Source: Ryuthela nishihirai (taxonomy: Eukaryota; Arthropoda; Arachnida; Araneae; Heptathelidae). From it: a DNA stretch of 64,000 nucleotides. The stretch is from the NCBI GenBank assembly GCA_038380435.1, contig JAWZYU010000028.1:42901095-42965094 (forward strand), in the 5' to 3' direction. Positions 11,161 through 21,996 of the stretch are shown here, one piece after another; position 1 is the stretch's first letter, and each line of letters begins with the position of its first letter. A program made the position numbers and the translations under genes. Under the pieces are notes generated by a model. The model did not search any database, was not told the DNA's origin, and saw only the letters and a program-made list of their open reading frames with translations.

Positions 11161-11502
11161 ACTATATATATATACTATGACAATCCCACATCTGGCTCTT
11201 GAAATCTGCATTCCTGGCTTCCAAACATTTTACTGTCTCCTAGGATTTAGAGAAATTTTTCCACCTCTGGCTGAGAAGAAAAAAAAATCAGTGAAAATCT
11301 TATGTAGTTATGATTTTGCTCATGTACAGTCCATATAAATAATTTTTGCTTAGTTTTGCTTTAAAGCCAAAAGGACCATTATACTGCTTATTTTAAACTA
11401 CAATAAATGGAACATTTATTTATAAAATACCTCATTCCAGAAAGATTGTAGTATTTATTATACTTATCATTTTAGATAAATTCGATTTTTTTCCCCAAAT
11501 AG

Positions 11503-11689
11503 GCATGAAGTAAAAGAGGAAGGAGACTTCAGATTTTGTTTTGACAATAGCTTCAGCCATTTTTCTACAAAAACTGTGTATTTTGAGATATATGTTGAAT
11601 CTGATATGGAAGAGGATGATCGATGGGACAATCTTGATGTTGCATTTTCTCCTGAGCTGTTGTACAATGATACAATGGATCAGATTAAA
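11503..11689 (+). CDS. TMED5: p24-gamma (TMED1/5-like) coding exon, end of GOLD domain
   Basis: 187-bp internal exon; acceptor CCCCAAATAG|GC, donor ATTAAA|GTAAGT. Joined with the previous exon it gives HEVKEEGDFRFCFDNSFSTF.. to ..LLYNDTMDQIK. GDFRFCFDNSFS is the classic end of the GOLD domain: its cysteine pairs with one near the domain start, and the FDNS motif is typical of p24 proteins. An acidic stretch (ESDMEEDDRWD) follows, as in TMED1/TMED5. The exon ends in phase 0. It is clean of stops although the two introns around it are full of retroposons, which supports a functional gene. Confidence 0.92.
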
Positions 11690-13070
11690 GTAAGTTAAAT
11701 GCATTTTTTAAAATCTTTCTTAAATCCTTTTTTGTTGTATCCTATGCATTCTATTTAAAGAACTATGAATTGTGTCTATGTACATGTGTTTGATTTAAAA
11801 AATGCATTTTAAACTTTACAAAATACTGAGTGGTAAACATGTTTTTCACACATTTTTTCAGGACTGTGTTCTTAAAAAGACAGCTAGAAGTGAAGGAAAA
11901 AAATATATCTTGTGATATTTAGTGAAAAGTTTTCAAAAAATATGTTTTGAAATTATATTTTAATCCAGTCCCGCCACATAAATCTCGTAGTTATTTTTGT
12001 AGCTTCAGTCCTTGCTAATTAGTCTTAATAATATTGGGAAAAAATATCTATTTACTATTTATGTTGCAAAAATAAATATACATAAAAATTTGTTTAATTA
12101 CTAAATGCAAAAATATGTTTATGGAAATAGGCAAGTGTGAGAAGAACACAGTCCTTCCTTAGACTGAACATATGACCTCCTAGTTTGCCTTAGTTGGACC
12201 TCGTAGTTGCTCTACTTGCTAAGGTGGAGGTGACACCTTCACACTTGCTGAACCTGACATTTTAAGGATTAAATAAGGTTTGAAGGAAAAGTGTGAGCAC
12301 ATGTTTGGCTACATCGGACTACTGGTAGTACTTTATACTTTACAACCTTGCTTAAGCAAGTGTGAATAGCCCTGCCCTTTAGTTTTACTGGGAGAGCAAC
12401 TGATATAATCAGGAGTCAATTTTTCTTTCTTTTTTTTTCCTTGTTTCCCTATTTCTATGGATTGGATTATGTCATTGCTATGAGTGAGTTTCTCTTTTAT
12501 GTAGAAATATGTATAATGATGGTATTATTTTATTCCAAGTATCATAGAACATAAAGGCATATTTTGCAGTAATACAACAAAAGCTACTTCCACACAAAAA
12601 TGAATGTACAAAAAAAGGCTAGTTATAGTAATGATCATTGGAATATGTCTGTCTGGCATATTTGTGACTATAACTGCAGATTTTTGTATTCCTTAACCTT
12701 GGATTGCAAAGATAGTATCTGACCTCAATCCTTGGGTCATCTTATTCTACGTTACCATGAGCTTTTGGTATATTGGGTCCTGGTCCTTTATCCCATTTGT
12801 ATGGCAAAAATGCATTGATAAAGATTAAAATAATGACTGAGAGCCAAATTCAGAACAAGGAATGTCACAGTGAAAGATATAAATCATTAATGTAGTTCTT
12901 TTCTGTACGAGTTATATTTAAATGTAACAAGGCTTTAAACAAAACATGTTTCTTTGGTATAATGCCAGACTTATTTATATTGTAGTTATAAATTATTGTA
13001 ATTAAGAAGCATTTTACAGTTTTGTAGTCCACTAGTTCTTCCACATCATTTAGAGCTAATAAATTATGTG
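11690..13070. other. last intron of the p24 gene
   Basis: Intron sequence, AT-rich. On the minus strand, 12150-12245 has a faint tRNA-like look (TTAGCAAGTAGAGC) but no convincing B box, so it is not called. Otherwise nothing is seen. Confidence 0.5.
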
Positions 13071-13286
13071 GAGCCGTCCCATGGCTGAGTAGTTAGCGCG
13101 GTTGGCTACTGATCTAAGGGACCTGGGTTCAAGCCCCAGATAAGGCATGGCTGTTTGTGTCATTTTTCTGCTGAGGGCCTGCCATCCTCTCAGACCTTCT
13201 ACTATGGCATATAAACTGACAGGCTCCTGTCAGACCTCTGTGGCAAGCAGCTGCTTGAGGGGGTATTTATTATTATTTTTTTTTAT
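13071..13286 (+). mobile_element. SINE-B, full length
   Basis: Best SINE-B copy together with the one at 37594. Head GTCCCATGGCTGAGTAGTTAGC (A-box region), GGGTTCAAGCCCC (B box), body CTGCTGAGGGCCTGCCATCC and CAGACCTTCTACTATGGC, end TGGCAAGCAGCTGCTTGAGG with GGGTATTTATTATT tail. Lies 230 bp before the final p24 exon. Confidence 0.92.
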
Positions 13287-13515
13287 AAATGATGTGGAAG
13301 AAAAAAAGAAAAAAAATCTTGCAAAGGCATTCTGTAGCACATAAATTTCAAATTTTTTAGTTTTTTATATCCTTAAATTAAAATTTGCAAAAGCCAATGT
13401 AAATTTATATGATTTAGAAGGGGAAAAAATGCATTCAATAATTTTTTTTGTTTCCCCAAAGCTTTGTAAACACTTTGTATTAATAATTAATTGATAAGTG
13501 TTTTTTTTTATGCAG

Positions 13516-13752
13516 ATATCTATTGGAAAAGTACGTGATTTTCTAACAAAAGTGAAGCATCACCAAGATCAGGTGCGAGCCATTGAATCTAGAGATCGCA
13601 ATCTGCAAGAACACAATTTCACCAGGGTGAATCAGTTCTCTATGCTTATCATTGTAGTTATGATGGTGGTGGGAGCAGTTCAAGTTATCATGTTAAGGAG
13701 TCTTTTTGAAGAAAAGAGCAAACTTCACAAAATATTTAAACTTTTGTCATGA
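13516..13752 (+). CDS. TMED5: p24-gamma (TMED1/5-like) last coding exon
   Basis: Acceptor is a T run ending ATGCAG; the exon encodes 78 residues and ends at TGA. In order: coiled-coil (ISIGKVRDFLTKVKHHQDQV), the p24 signature around ESRDRNLQEHNFTRVN, one membrane segment (about 18 hydrophobic residues, MLIIVVMMVVGAVQVIML) and a cytosolic tail RSLFEEKSKLHKIFKLLS. The Leu-Phe after the membrane segment fits the aromatic ER-export position of p24 tails. There is no C-terminal KKXX, and the tail is longer than I recall for vertebrate TMED1/5. With the two exons upstream this gives 181 residues; full p24 proteins are about 200-235, so only the N-terminal part is missing. Confidence 0.93.
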   Translation: MSIGKVRDFLTKVKHHQDQVRAIESRDRNLQEHNFTRVNQFSMLIIVVMMVVGAVQVIMLRSLFEEKSKLHKIFKLLS

Positions 13753-13822
13753 TACTCCAGTTGCTAGTATTTGTAGATGTAAATTACAAAGAAAAAAAAA
13801 TACAAATCTCCTGAAGGCTAAC

Positions 13823-13828
13823 AATAAA
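13823..13828 (+). promoter_or_regulatory. first AATAAA after the p24 stop codon
   Basis: Canonical poly(A) hexamer 71 bp past the stop. Such hexamers are frequent by chance in DNA this AT-rich, so this is only the earliest candidate. Confidence 0.3.
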
Positions 13829-14594
13829 ATTTTTATAGCAATATTTTTTACTATCAATTGTAATATAGTTACCAGCCATACTGTACTGGCATGTTTTACA
13901 ACTGTACATTTGGAACAGAGTGGGTGCAAAGTGTATTCAAGGTTGCTATTTAAGTATCCTTTTATGTTGTGTGTGTGCTGTCTCTGAAATGTTTAACTTT
14001 TCATTTTTTAAGTGTTTTTTAATGGAAAAAAATGCCATATAATGTGAAACTCTGTATCCTTATATCTAATCCTAGAGTAATAGACATGCAACTAAAAGTT
14101 CTTTTGTACAAGTTGTGACAGTTTTTTACCATTAGCTAAAAAACAACCAGATAAACATAGCTATAAAAACCAGATAGACTATAAGTAATACTGATATGTT
14201 CAAAATAACTTTAAAAGATGAGAGATAATTAATAACATTAATTAGCATTATCATGCTGGGCTTAACTAAACTATTAGTGACAGACTTAAGTATTCTACAT
14301 GTTGATTCTTACTTAGTTTGTTGTACTCATCATAAAGGAAATATCAAAGAAATGCCTTAGCTCAGTGGTTTCCAAGCAAAGATAGAATTGAATCATGACT
14401 GTCTTTCTGCTCCCCTAACTTTGCTAGCATTCAAGTGACTCCCTTAGCTTAACAATTACATGAGATGTAACCACTGAAGGCTTTTTTAAACCTGAATTGA
14501 TATCAAATTAGTTATGTTACAACTTGTTATGTGAAGTGACACTTGAGATCAGAATTATAAAATATACTCTTGATTAGCAATGTTTGTCTCACCT

Positions 14595-14651
14595 TTGGCA
14601 GGAGAAGCAGACTGGATTGCAGTTTGCAATCCCATCTGTTTCTCCTGCCAA
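14595..14651. repeat. imperfect hairpin, about 25-bp stem
   Basis: TTGGCAGGAGAAGCAGACTG pairs with the complement ending TTTCTCCTGCCAA at 14651, with three mismatches or wobbles and a very short loop. If the p24 3' UTR extends this far it would be transcribed. The loop is too short for a normal miRNA precursor. Confidence 0.8.
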
Positions 14652-14937
14652 GAGGATGCACCCCACAATTTGGAAACACTTGTGTTTAGTTTAATGGCAG
14701 TGGAAACGAAAGTAACATGCTACTAGTTTATATTCATGGACACAGTGCATACATATGTAGAGTTGCACTTCCTAGGTTTCTATTAATTTTAACCCTCTGG
14801 ATTTTAAGAATATATTGGCATCATAAGTTTTGTACTTGTTTACTGCCCTATCAAATCCCTCAAATACCCATGTTTTGCATTCATGCTAGGTGGCAGTTGA
14901 AGAGTGAATTCCTTAAAAGCTATCCATTCTTTTAAAG

Positions 14938-16541
14938 CAGGCATTCTTAAACTTCTTATCTTGATGAATCCCCCAAAGCTCAAGGAATCTACCATGTGTC
15001 TCAGAATTTTTTCAAACTGATATAAAGATCAAATTTTCATGTCCAAGTTCAATTTAATCAATAGCATATGGTGTTTCTTAGACGTGATCTATGGAGAAAA
15101 AACATGGCCCAAGCAATGGTATTGTCAATTTAAATATGGCATCTTTTTATGTATAATTAAATAAAACATTAAATGGAGTACTTGAGATTATGTCTATTAT
15201 TAATAAAACAACTTCAAATTAGTCAATAAATTGTAATCCCTGGCAATTTTTTGTAGTGAAATTGTGATATTACTTATTGGATAGTTTGAGAATGGTTGCA
15301 TGTTGAATTTGAATTTTATATATTCACAGTATACAGTGATACAAGAATCAAGTATATATATGATTCTGGTTACAAATGAATAGGCACCTTTTGACTTGTA
15401 GCGTTGGAAAGGAAAAATGAGTCGCATCACACAATTCATGGTCACAAATTATATTGCCATCTCGTTTCGTATGCCCATTTGCCATAGTTTCTCGTAGAAT
15501 CTTCTTTTTAGTAGTCCACCAGGACATAGAGATTAGAGACATATTATTTAGCTTACAATCCTTGCACTCATGCTCCACACTTGCAGTTAAGAACCCCATT
15601 ACAAAGCTAATAAAACCCTGCTAATATCTGAATGCTAATTTTTCATGCTTGCTAATTACTTAGCTTGAATTCTGTAATTCATAAAATTTTTCCATACTAA
15701 TTTCACGATAATAGTGAGGATTTAATTTTAAAGTTTATTAGAGAATTAAAAGTTAGTAAACAAAAGTTATATATTGTCTGTCTGATATTGCTATTTATTA
15801 CCAGTAAGATTATATATTGTTATATATTATCTGTCTGATATTACTATTTATTACCAGTAAGATTGAGTCCCAGCATTGAGGTTTATCTCCACAAAATTCC
15901 GCACCCTTCCCTGGATCAGTAACTGATGTGCTTGGAAAGGCCGCTGTCCGTTGGATTGGATGTTAAGCCATGCCACATGTGTGGGAGAGAGCCATACCCT
16001 GTGCACGTTAAAGAACATACTGGATGGCCTTCACAGGAGGCTACCATCTGTCTCCCAACAGTTGTTCCAGTGGGTCCTCTCCCCCAATCTTCTCTGAGCC
16101 TTTGGGGTCCTTGTGACCTGGCCATTTAGGCCATGGTGTGCAAAAAGTGCCACTCAGAGGTAAAACAACCCAACTGCCAGTGTTCCATTGTATTACAATT
16201 TGTGACAAGTGCTAAAGTTCACTACCTCATCATAAATATGATCTCATCAATCCATATCATTGTTTATGTTTCTGAGTACCCATTTCCAAGTCTGACATTA
16301 GGCTGTCTAGTCACACAAATATATTTTGTTTTTCTTTTCCACAGTGGCTTGGAATAATTCTTTATTGATTTCTATGTGTGTAAGAAATTTTTGCGAGATC
16401 CAAAACTCAATGGGCTCATATAGAGTTTATAATTTGTATTTTAGTTTTATAAACCAAACTGTTGTTCCTTTAAACAGTAAATTAGTGCTCACGGCGTACC
16501 CCAAAATTTTTTTTTTCGCATACCCCACGTTGAGAACCCTG
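14938..16541. mobile_element. candidate hAT-type element (1.6 kb)
   Basis: The left end reads CAGGCATTCTTAAACTT and the right end is the complement of CAGGGTTCTCAACGTGGGG: both are hAT-like CAG starts with a TTCT(T/C)AA motif. The flanking 8-mers (TTTTAAAG and GTCTAAAT) match at only 5 of 8 positions but fit the usual hAT target pattern with T at 2 and A at 7. No transposase is recognised inside, and a SINE-A sits in it at 15865. The two ends could also belong to two different hAT copies. Confidence 0.45.
15865..16175 (+). mobile_element. SINE-A, head truncated
   Basis: Starts in the B box (GAGTCCCAGCATTGAGG), has CACGTTAAAGAACATACTGG and ends TAAAACAACCCAAC. Directly upstream, 15770-15864 is a tandem duplication of a segment with GTCTGATATTNCTATTTATT and ACCAGTAAGAT. 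Confidence 0.9.
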
Positions 16542-16549
16542 GTCTAAAT

Positions 16550-17924
16550 GATTCATGTTGCTGCTGGCAATAAAGCTATTAACCTAGTGTTATAGAATGG
16601 TAACGTCACTAAAAGTTCCAGTGCAAAAATTAAAATGTTTTGTGCGATCTTATAAATGGCTTTGACGTGCACATTAGCCTAATTTTATCATTCCTCGTTA
16701 GCATAAATTCCTCATTAAGTTGAACATGGAATACGTTTTAGAGTCTAATTTTGTTTAACTTTCGGACATGAGTGTAGTAAGGATACATGCAGAAGTTTTG
16801 AGAATCTTTTCTCTTACTCTAATCAAAAGTTATAATGGCCAAAGTATTATAAATATATAACTCGGACTTTTGCATTGTTTCACACGCATAGTACTTCGAA
16901 GATATATTAACGTGTCCTATTCCTTTTCAGGATACTGAGGATATTTTAATGTTTCATTTAAAATTCTTTTATAGCTCGATATGTATCTACGTACAAGGAT
17001 ATACGATATTTCCAGTGATTATTCGAGACAATGGAATAATTCACAGAGTTGATTTTCAGCACTTATGTGAGGTTGAGCAGCAAATTACCTTATTGCTCCA
17101 TTGAGTTTCTCTGTATAGGAATGTTTTACCAACCTTTTATTAACCTTCCCATGTACGTAGATTTAATGTTTTTCAAGCTTTAAATCGTATTGCAAAAAGC
17201 TTTAAGGGATTTTCTGTGATGTATTTTCCTTAAAGTGCCAAAAAAGTGCCTTGTGTTCTGAAGATTTGTAAATATGTATAAAATATTTGTCCATGGTAAT
17301 TTTAATTGGCAAATTTACTGCTACTAGTCCTCAGTGTTAATATTTGTTCATAACTAGTCCCACATATAATATGATTTTGACGTTTGTGTGCTGTTTGCCC
17401 AACTCTGTTTTTCAATTTGAAGTAACTTGGATAAACAAGAGAATTTGGTTTTAAACAACGGTTGAATGTGTTTTTCAATTTTCTGTAGCGAAAAGAATAT
17501 TTTAATCTTTACCTGTTGTATTTTTTTCCCCCAAGATTCTGTGAACAAGAAATAAAAATGCAATTTTCTAAACAAGTTTCTGAACAAAAATTATTATTCT
17601 TCACCGCCTTTTTTATTGTATTTCAGGTAACTAAACGAGTAGTCTCCGGTTACACCGAACTTTGGGCACATATATAATTTACATTTATAAAGAATCTGTA
17701 TTATTATATATATTGTCGATGTTAAAAAAACGAATAAGACCCACCTTTTTATTTATTTTTTTTTAGTAGGGAAATGCAACAGTTGGTCAAGTGACATTCG
17801 ATAACTTTAATAAAATTTATTTCTGCTGGTTTTAGATTCTGAACTATGTATTTAAAGACGGTTTTCTCTGTTAACTTCAATTGACCAACCAGTATGGCGG
17901 CAGGGGTGGTCGGGTATTCCAAAG
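16550..17924. other. AT-rich DNA, nothing recognised
   Basis: No repeat family or gene was recognised. The minus-strand frame at 17354-17587 is Lys/Phe-rich low-complexity and not supported. Confidence 0.4.
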
Positions 17925-18298
17925 TTTGGATTGTTTTACCTCTGAGTGGCACTTTTTTCACACCATTAGCTACACAGCCAGGTCACAAGGGCTCAGAGAA
18001 GGTTGTGGGAGGCACAGACTGGTCGGAGGGGATCCATTGGACAACTATTGGGAAACCTTAGCTCCCCGTCAAAAGCCATGCAGCATTTCTTGAGTGGGCC
18101 ATGGCTTTAGGCCCCATCTGATGGACATTGCCCAAGCCCATTGGTGTCCCCTACTGACCGAGAATAGGAAGTTTTTGCGGAGACTAGCCTAATCATTTAG
18201 ATTTGAGTCCAGAACCACAGTTCCCAGGTTCTGGGACTCGAACCTGGGAACTGCAGATTACGAGCCTAGGGCACTACCAATTGAGCGACCCCCGCTCC
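17925..18298 (-). mobile_element. SINE-A, full length, with fold-back scar in the head
   Basis: Minus-strand copy from the tail (TTGTTTTACCTCTGAGTGGC) to the head (GAGCGACCCCCGCTCC). In the B-box region the sequence doubles back: CAGTTCCCAGGTTC at 18218-18231 is the exact complement of 18240-18253, so the head contains a small inverted duplication not present in other copies. Confidence 0.88.
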
Positions 18299-19002
18299 TA
18301 TTCCAGAGGAAAAAGTTGGAGAAATTAAATAGTTATAAACAATGAGAAAAATTGACTCGTGTTAATAATGTAGTTATAAGCAATTTACAACTGACTGGTA
18401 AACAGGGTAATCACTTTCCATGACTTGTAGGGGTATGTCAGAACAGAGGCGAAGGAACGTGTTGGCATCGGGGCAGTTGCCAAGGGCGCCGGAATCACTA
18501 CCTGTTCCACGATATCTGACGCTCATGTGCAAAAAAAAAAATCGAATTAGCCGCCCATAATTCGTTGAATTTAATACGTATTGTTTATACCGTGGTATGG
18601 TCAAGGCAGCATATTATAAATTTTCGTATTTCCTAACAATTTTTTTTTTCTTTTATCGGCGGATAATTAGCCCACCCTCTGCACCGCGCATGCCATAAAA
18701 CAGCTTTGGGGCGCAATTTACAACTGTTCATATTGCTTTTAGAAATCATGCCGTTGCGAAATAAAATTTTGTTACATAGGTATCTTTTTCTTTGGACGGG
18801 AGTTCATAATTTGTACATTATATTGAATTATTATGTTTATAAACCCCGAGATTGTTTAAGATCAACATGAGGACAGGAGCGTACATCATCACTTTCTTTC
18901 CTATCAATCGAGCGAGAACTGACTCCAAAAACTCATTTTGATGAGATTATTAGCGATTTTGCCAAAGAAAAAGTAGGAAGTAGTGGCCAAGGGTATCGCC
19001 CG
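18299..19002. other. unassigned DNA
   Basis: No gene recognised; a little less AT-rich around 18420-18520 and 18660-18720. Possibly the eroded front of the Tc1-like relic that follows. Confidence 0.35.
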
Positions 19003-19356
19003 CCCTTGATGATAATGCACCTGCTCACAAAACAATATTATCAACGAATGGTTCCAGGAACAAGCTGAAGTTTGCTTCACTGGCCTGCAGTCCCCAGATC
19101 TAAACCCTATCGAGCATCTTTGACATGAGGTAATAAGGGCTGTTCACAGCAACACTGTACCGCCGTCCAATTTACAGCAACTGCGCGACACAATTATTTC
19201 CGCATGATACAATTACTCCTGTACAATGCATCTAGGCTCTTCTAAGTTCCATGCCCTGACGAATTCGGACTATTCTATTTTTAATTCTGAAGGCCAAAGT
19301 AGGCGCAACACGCTACTGGGTAGGTGTACCTAATAAACTGGCACCTCAGTGTATAG
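19003..19356 (+). pseudogene. Tc1/mariner-type transposase fragment
   Basis: Plus-strand relic of a different Tc1/mariner subfamily from the one at 3688. Readable pieces are DDNAPAHKTILSTN (second catalytic Asp region), then in shifted frames PQSPDLNPIEHL-like sequence from CAGATCTAAACCCTATCGAG, and a C-terminal block. It ends in TAGGTGTACCTAATAAACTG followed by GCACCTCAGTGTATA, which resembles the inverted end of such elements. It has frameshifts and stops and no left end. Confidence 0.75.
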
Positions 19357-19452
19357 AGATCTGTGAAGAAGGCAATATCTCGGAAAGAAACGCAACCATC
19401 CGTAGCTCGAAACCAGGTCTAGTGCTCTAACCATTCGGCAACCGGGAAAGCC
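19357..19452 (-). mobile_element. SINE-B head fragment, diverged
   Basis: The reverse complement reads GGTTGCCGAATGGTTAGAGC (A-box region), then ACCTGGTTTCGAGCTACGG (B box) and GGTTGCGTTTCTTTCC, matching the front of SINE-B with a deletion between the boxes. It starts right where the Tc1-like relic ends. Confidence 0.6.
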
Positions 19453-19674
19453 TAATTTGTTTAATTATTAAAAAAAAAATTCTTTCAGAACCTAAAGAAA
19501 TAATGTAATTAAAATGGATGCAGAATTTTAATAAGTAGTACTTTTTTTTAACCAGATACTGTAAAGATAAATGTAAAAAAAAAGCATATACATATAAAAT
19601 TTATAATATTCAGTAACATCTAATTAGGTACTTTGAAATTAATATACTTTTTTCTTGACATTTTTAGCTGTAAT

Positions 19675-19776
19675 TAGTCTTTCTGACGAGGTCTCACTTG
19701 TTCGCAGACTTTCTTTACGGCGCATAAACTGACAGGCTCCTATCAGATCTCTGTGGCAAAAGCTGCTTATTAACGT
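19675..19776 (+). mobile_element. SINE-B 3' fragment
   Basis: TTTCTGACGAGGTCTCAC, CGCATAAACTGACAGGCTCC and CTCTGTGGCAAAAGCTGC match the 3' half of SINE-B. The terminal GCAGCTGCTTGAGG is shortened. Confidence 0.75.
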
Positions 19777-20339
19777 TGGAAAGTCCCCAACTTATTGGCA
19801 CCAGTTGAACTGGTGCCAGCAATCCATGCAAGTATAAACTAGTCTTTAGTCGTAAGACTTTACCTCAATAATTGCAAAATTGTTTCGAAATGTAATGTTT
19901 TTTTAATTTCCATCAATCTTGAAACCGTGTTTAGGACGAGCGTCAACAGCAGTCTCTGCTTTCTATTTCAGCTTTAACAACTCTTTAAATATTAATATCG
20001 AGATTCTGATACATTTTATTGAGATTCTTTAACTTCCCTTCTGCAACATTTTTCGGTAACTTACTTTCAAGGTTAGCTTTAGTCCTGCGTTCAGCTAACA
20101 AGGAAATGTCCCGATACGTTTCATAATACAATGCATTTCCTCACAATCCATATTCTTTTAAAAGTTCGCTTTCGATTGTCAGGAGGGAATGCTTTGAAGA
20201 GTGTAATTGCTTTTATTTTTTAATCAATGATACTTGCGGTTATTTTTATTCCTTCTGAGAACTGAAAATGACCAATATTTAAATGCTGACGGCCCTTGGC
20301 AAGTAGCTTATGTAAATCCTGCCACCTACATGATTTGAG
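19777..20339. other. unassigned DNA
   Basis: No gene or repeat recognised. A short palindrome (CAACTTATTGGCACCAGTTG to AACTGGTGCCAG) occurs near 19788-19818. Confidence 0.4.
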
Positions 20340-20728
20340 TTTGGGTTGTTTTACCTCTGAGCGGCACTTTTTTTGCACACCATGGGCTAAATGGCCAGGT
20401 TACAAGGAACCCGAAGGCTCAGAGAAGGTTAGAAGAGGAAGAGGACCCACTGGAACAGCTGTTGGGAGACAGACGGTCGCCTCTAGTCAAGGCCATCCAG
20501 CGTGTTCCTTAACGTGCACAGGGTAGGGATCTCCCGCACACGGGGCCACGGCTTAACGTTCCATCCGACGGACGGCGGCCTTTCCAAGCCCTTCGGTGTC
20601 CCCTGCTGACCGTGGGTAGGGCGGGAGTTTTGAGGAGATAAATCTCAACGCTGATCCAGCTGGGACTCGAACCTGGGAACTGCAGATTACGAGCCTGGCA
20701 CGCTACCGACTAAGCCACCCCGCCCCCT
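20340..20728 (-). mobile_element. SINE-A, full length
   Basis: Minus-strand copy with all parts: the tail at 20341, core complement CTTAACGTGCACAGGG, B box complement GGGACTCGAACCTGGG, and a head ending CCACCCCGCCCCC. Little diverged. Confidence 0.93.
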
Positions 20729-20743
20729 TTGAATTGGAGATCC

Positions 20744-20786
20744 CTGTCGTAGACGTTCGGTGGCAAGCAGCTGCTTGAGGTGTAAG
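20744..20786 (+). mobile_element. SINE-B 3' tip
   Basis: Only the last part, GGTGGCAAGCAGCTGCTTGAGG. It is sandwiched between two minus-strand SINE-A copies. Confidence 0.75.
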
Positions 20787-20823
20787 AGACGAAATATCCT
20801 ACATTTATCACTATAAAATTTAG

Positions 20824-21180
20824 GGTTGGGTTGTTTTACCTCTGAGTGCCACTTTTTTGCACACCATGGGCTAAATGACCAGGTCACATGGACCCGAAGG
20901 TTGGGGGAGGGGACCCACTGGAACAGCTGTTGGGAGACAGATCGTAGCCTCCCGTCAAGGCCATCCAGCGGTTCTTTAACGTGCACAGGGTATGACTCTC
21001 CCGCACACGGGGCCACGGCTTAACGTCCCATCCGACGGACGGCGGCCTTTCCAAGGCCATTGGTGTCCCCTACTGACCGTGGGCAGGGCGGGGAATTTTG
21101 CGGAGATAAATCTCAACGCTGACCCAGCTGGGACTCGAACCGGGGAACTACAGATTACGAGCCTGGCGCGCTACCGACTC
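20824..21180 (-). mobile_element. SINE-A, lacking the outermost head
   Basis: Minus-strand copy closely similar to the one at 20340, ending at GCGCGCTACCGACT, so about 20 bases of the head are missing. It has a small internal deletion in the CTCAGAGAAGG region. Confidence 0.92.
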
Positions 21181-21894
21181 TATGACATTTAGGAATATTG
21201 GGAAAGAATTTATTTATTCAAACATTACGTGGGAAATTGTTTTATACTCTATCCCAGATAGAAAACTACGAAAGAAAATGGCAAGGTTTAATCTTCTTTA
21301 TTTTAAGAACTATAACGAAGTACAGTGACTAAGTAAACATTTTTTTAAGCTACAGCAATATTCAGCCTTTCTGATACAACTAGGTATTTCCAATATATAT
21401 TTACAATGGCTTGCTTTGCCTTTTACCGAGGAATCCAAACCGAAAATAATTTTTCGGATATAACAGAATGAATACATTCCACTAAATCATAGCGATATCA
21501 ATTTTTTTTCTTACACAGTAACATTTATATTTACAATGGGTGTACTTTGCCCATTTTATCTTAATTCGCTAATTAAATCAAAAATAATGCTTTACAGACG
21601 TTCTGATACATAACCTTAGGTTATTAAAGCAAAGATTATTTAAAAAACCTTTGCTTTAGGTTATTAAAAAACCTTAGGTTATTAAAAAAAATATTTATAA
21701 TTTACTATCAACAGTAATATATCTTATTACTGAAAGAACTTTACAAATCAGTCTTCTTATGAAGCTTTCTTGTCCACACGAAAGGCTTGTGACAATGTTT
21801 GAAAGGAAAATTGCTATTTAGTAGTGAATTACTACAGCATAACAGCGCTTTAAATAACTGGTTTGATACCTGCAGTTTAAAACAGTTAGGAACT
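21181..21894. other. AT-rich DNA, nothing recognised
   Basis: Contains a local repeat of CCTTAGGTTATTAAA (near 21611, 21655 and 21672). No gene seen. Confidence 0.4.
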
Positions 21895-21996
21895 AGATGG
21901 ATTGTTTTACCTCCGAGCAGCAGTTTTGTGCACACAATTGGGTTAAACGGGCAGGTCAAAAGAACCCCCAGGGTTCAGCGAAGGACAGCTGTTAGA
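21895..21996 (-). mobile_element. SINE-A 3' fragment
   Basis: ATTGTTTTACCTCCGAGCAG, GTGCACACAATTGGGTTAAA and a GGACAGCTGTTAG end mark a short, diverged 3' piece of SINE-A. Confidence 0.75.

Larger units (their letters stand above)
13753..14937 (+). other. 3' flank, probable 3' UTR of the p24 gene
   Basis: AT-rich with several possible poly(A) signals and no coding. It contains the hairpin at 14595-14651. The true transcript end cannot be read from sequence alone. Confidence 0.5.

Noticed and set aside
12150..12245. tRNA-like segment on the minus strand in the last p24 intron
   Set aside because: There is an A-box-like TTAGCAAGTAGAGC, but no clear B box or cloverleaf; at best a third, eroded SINE.
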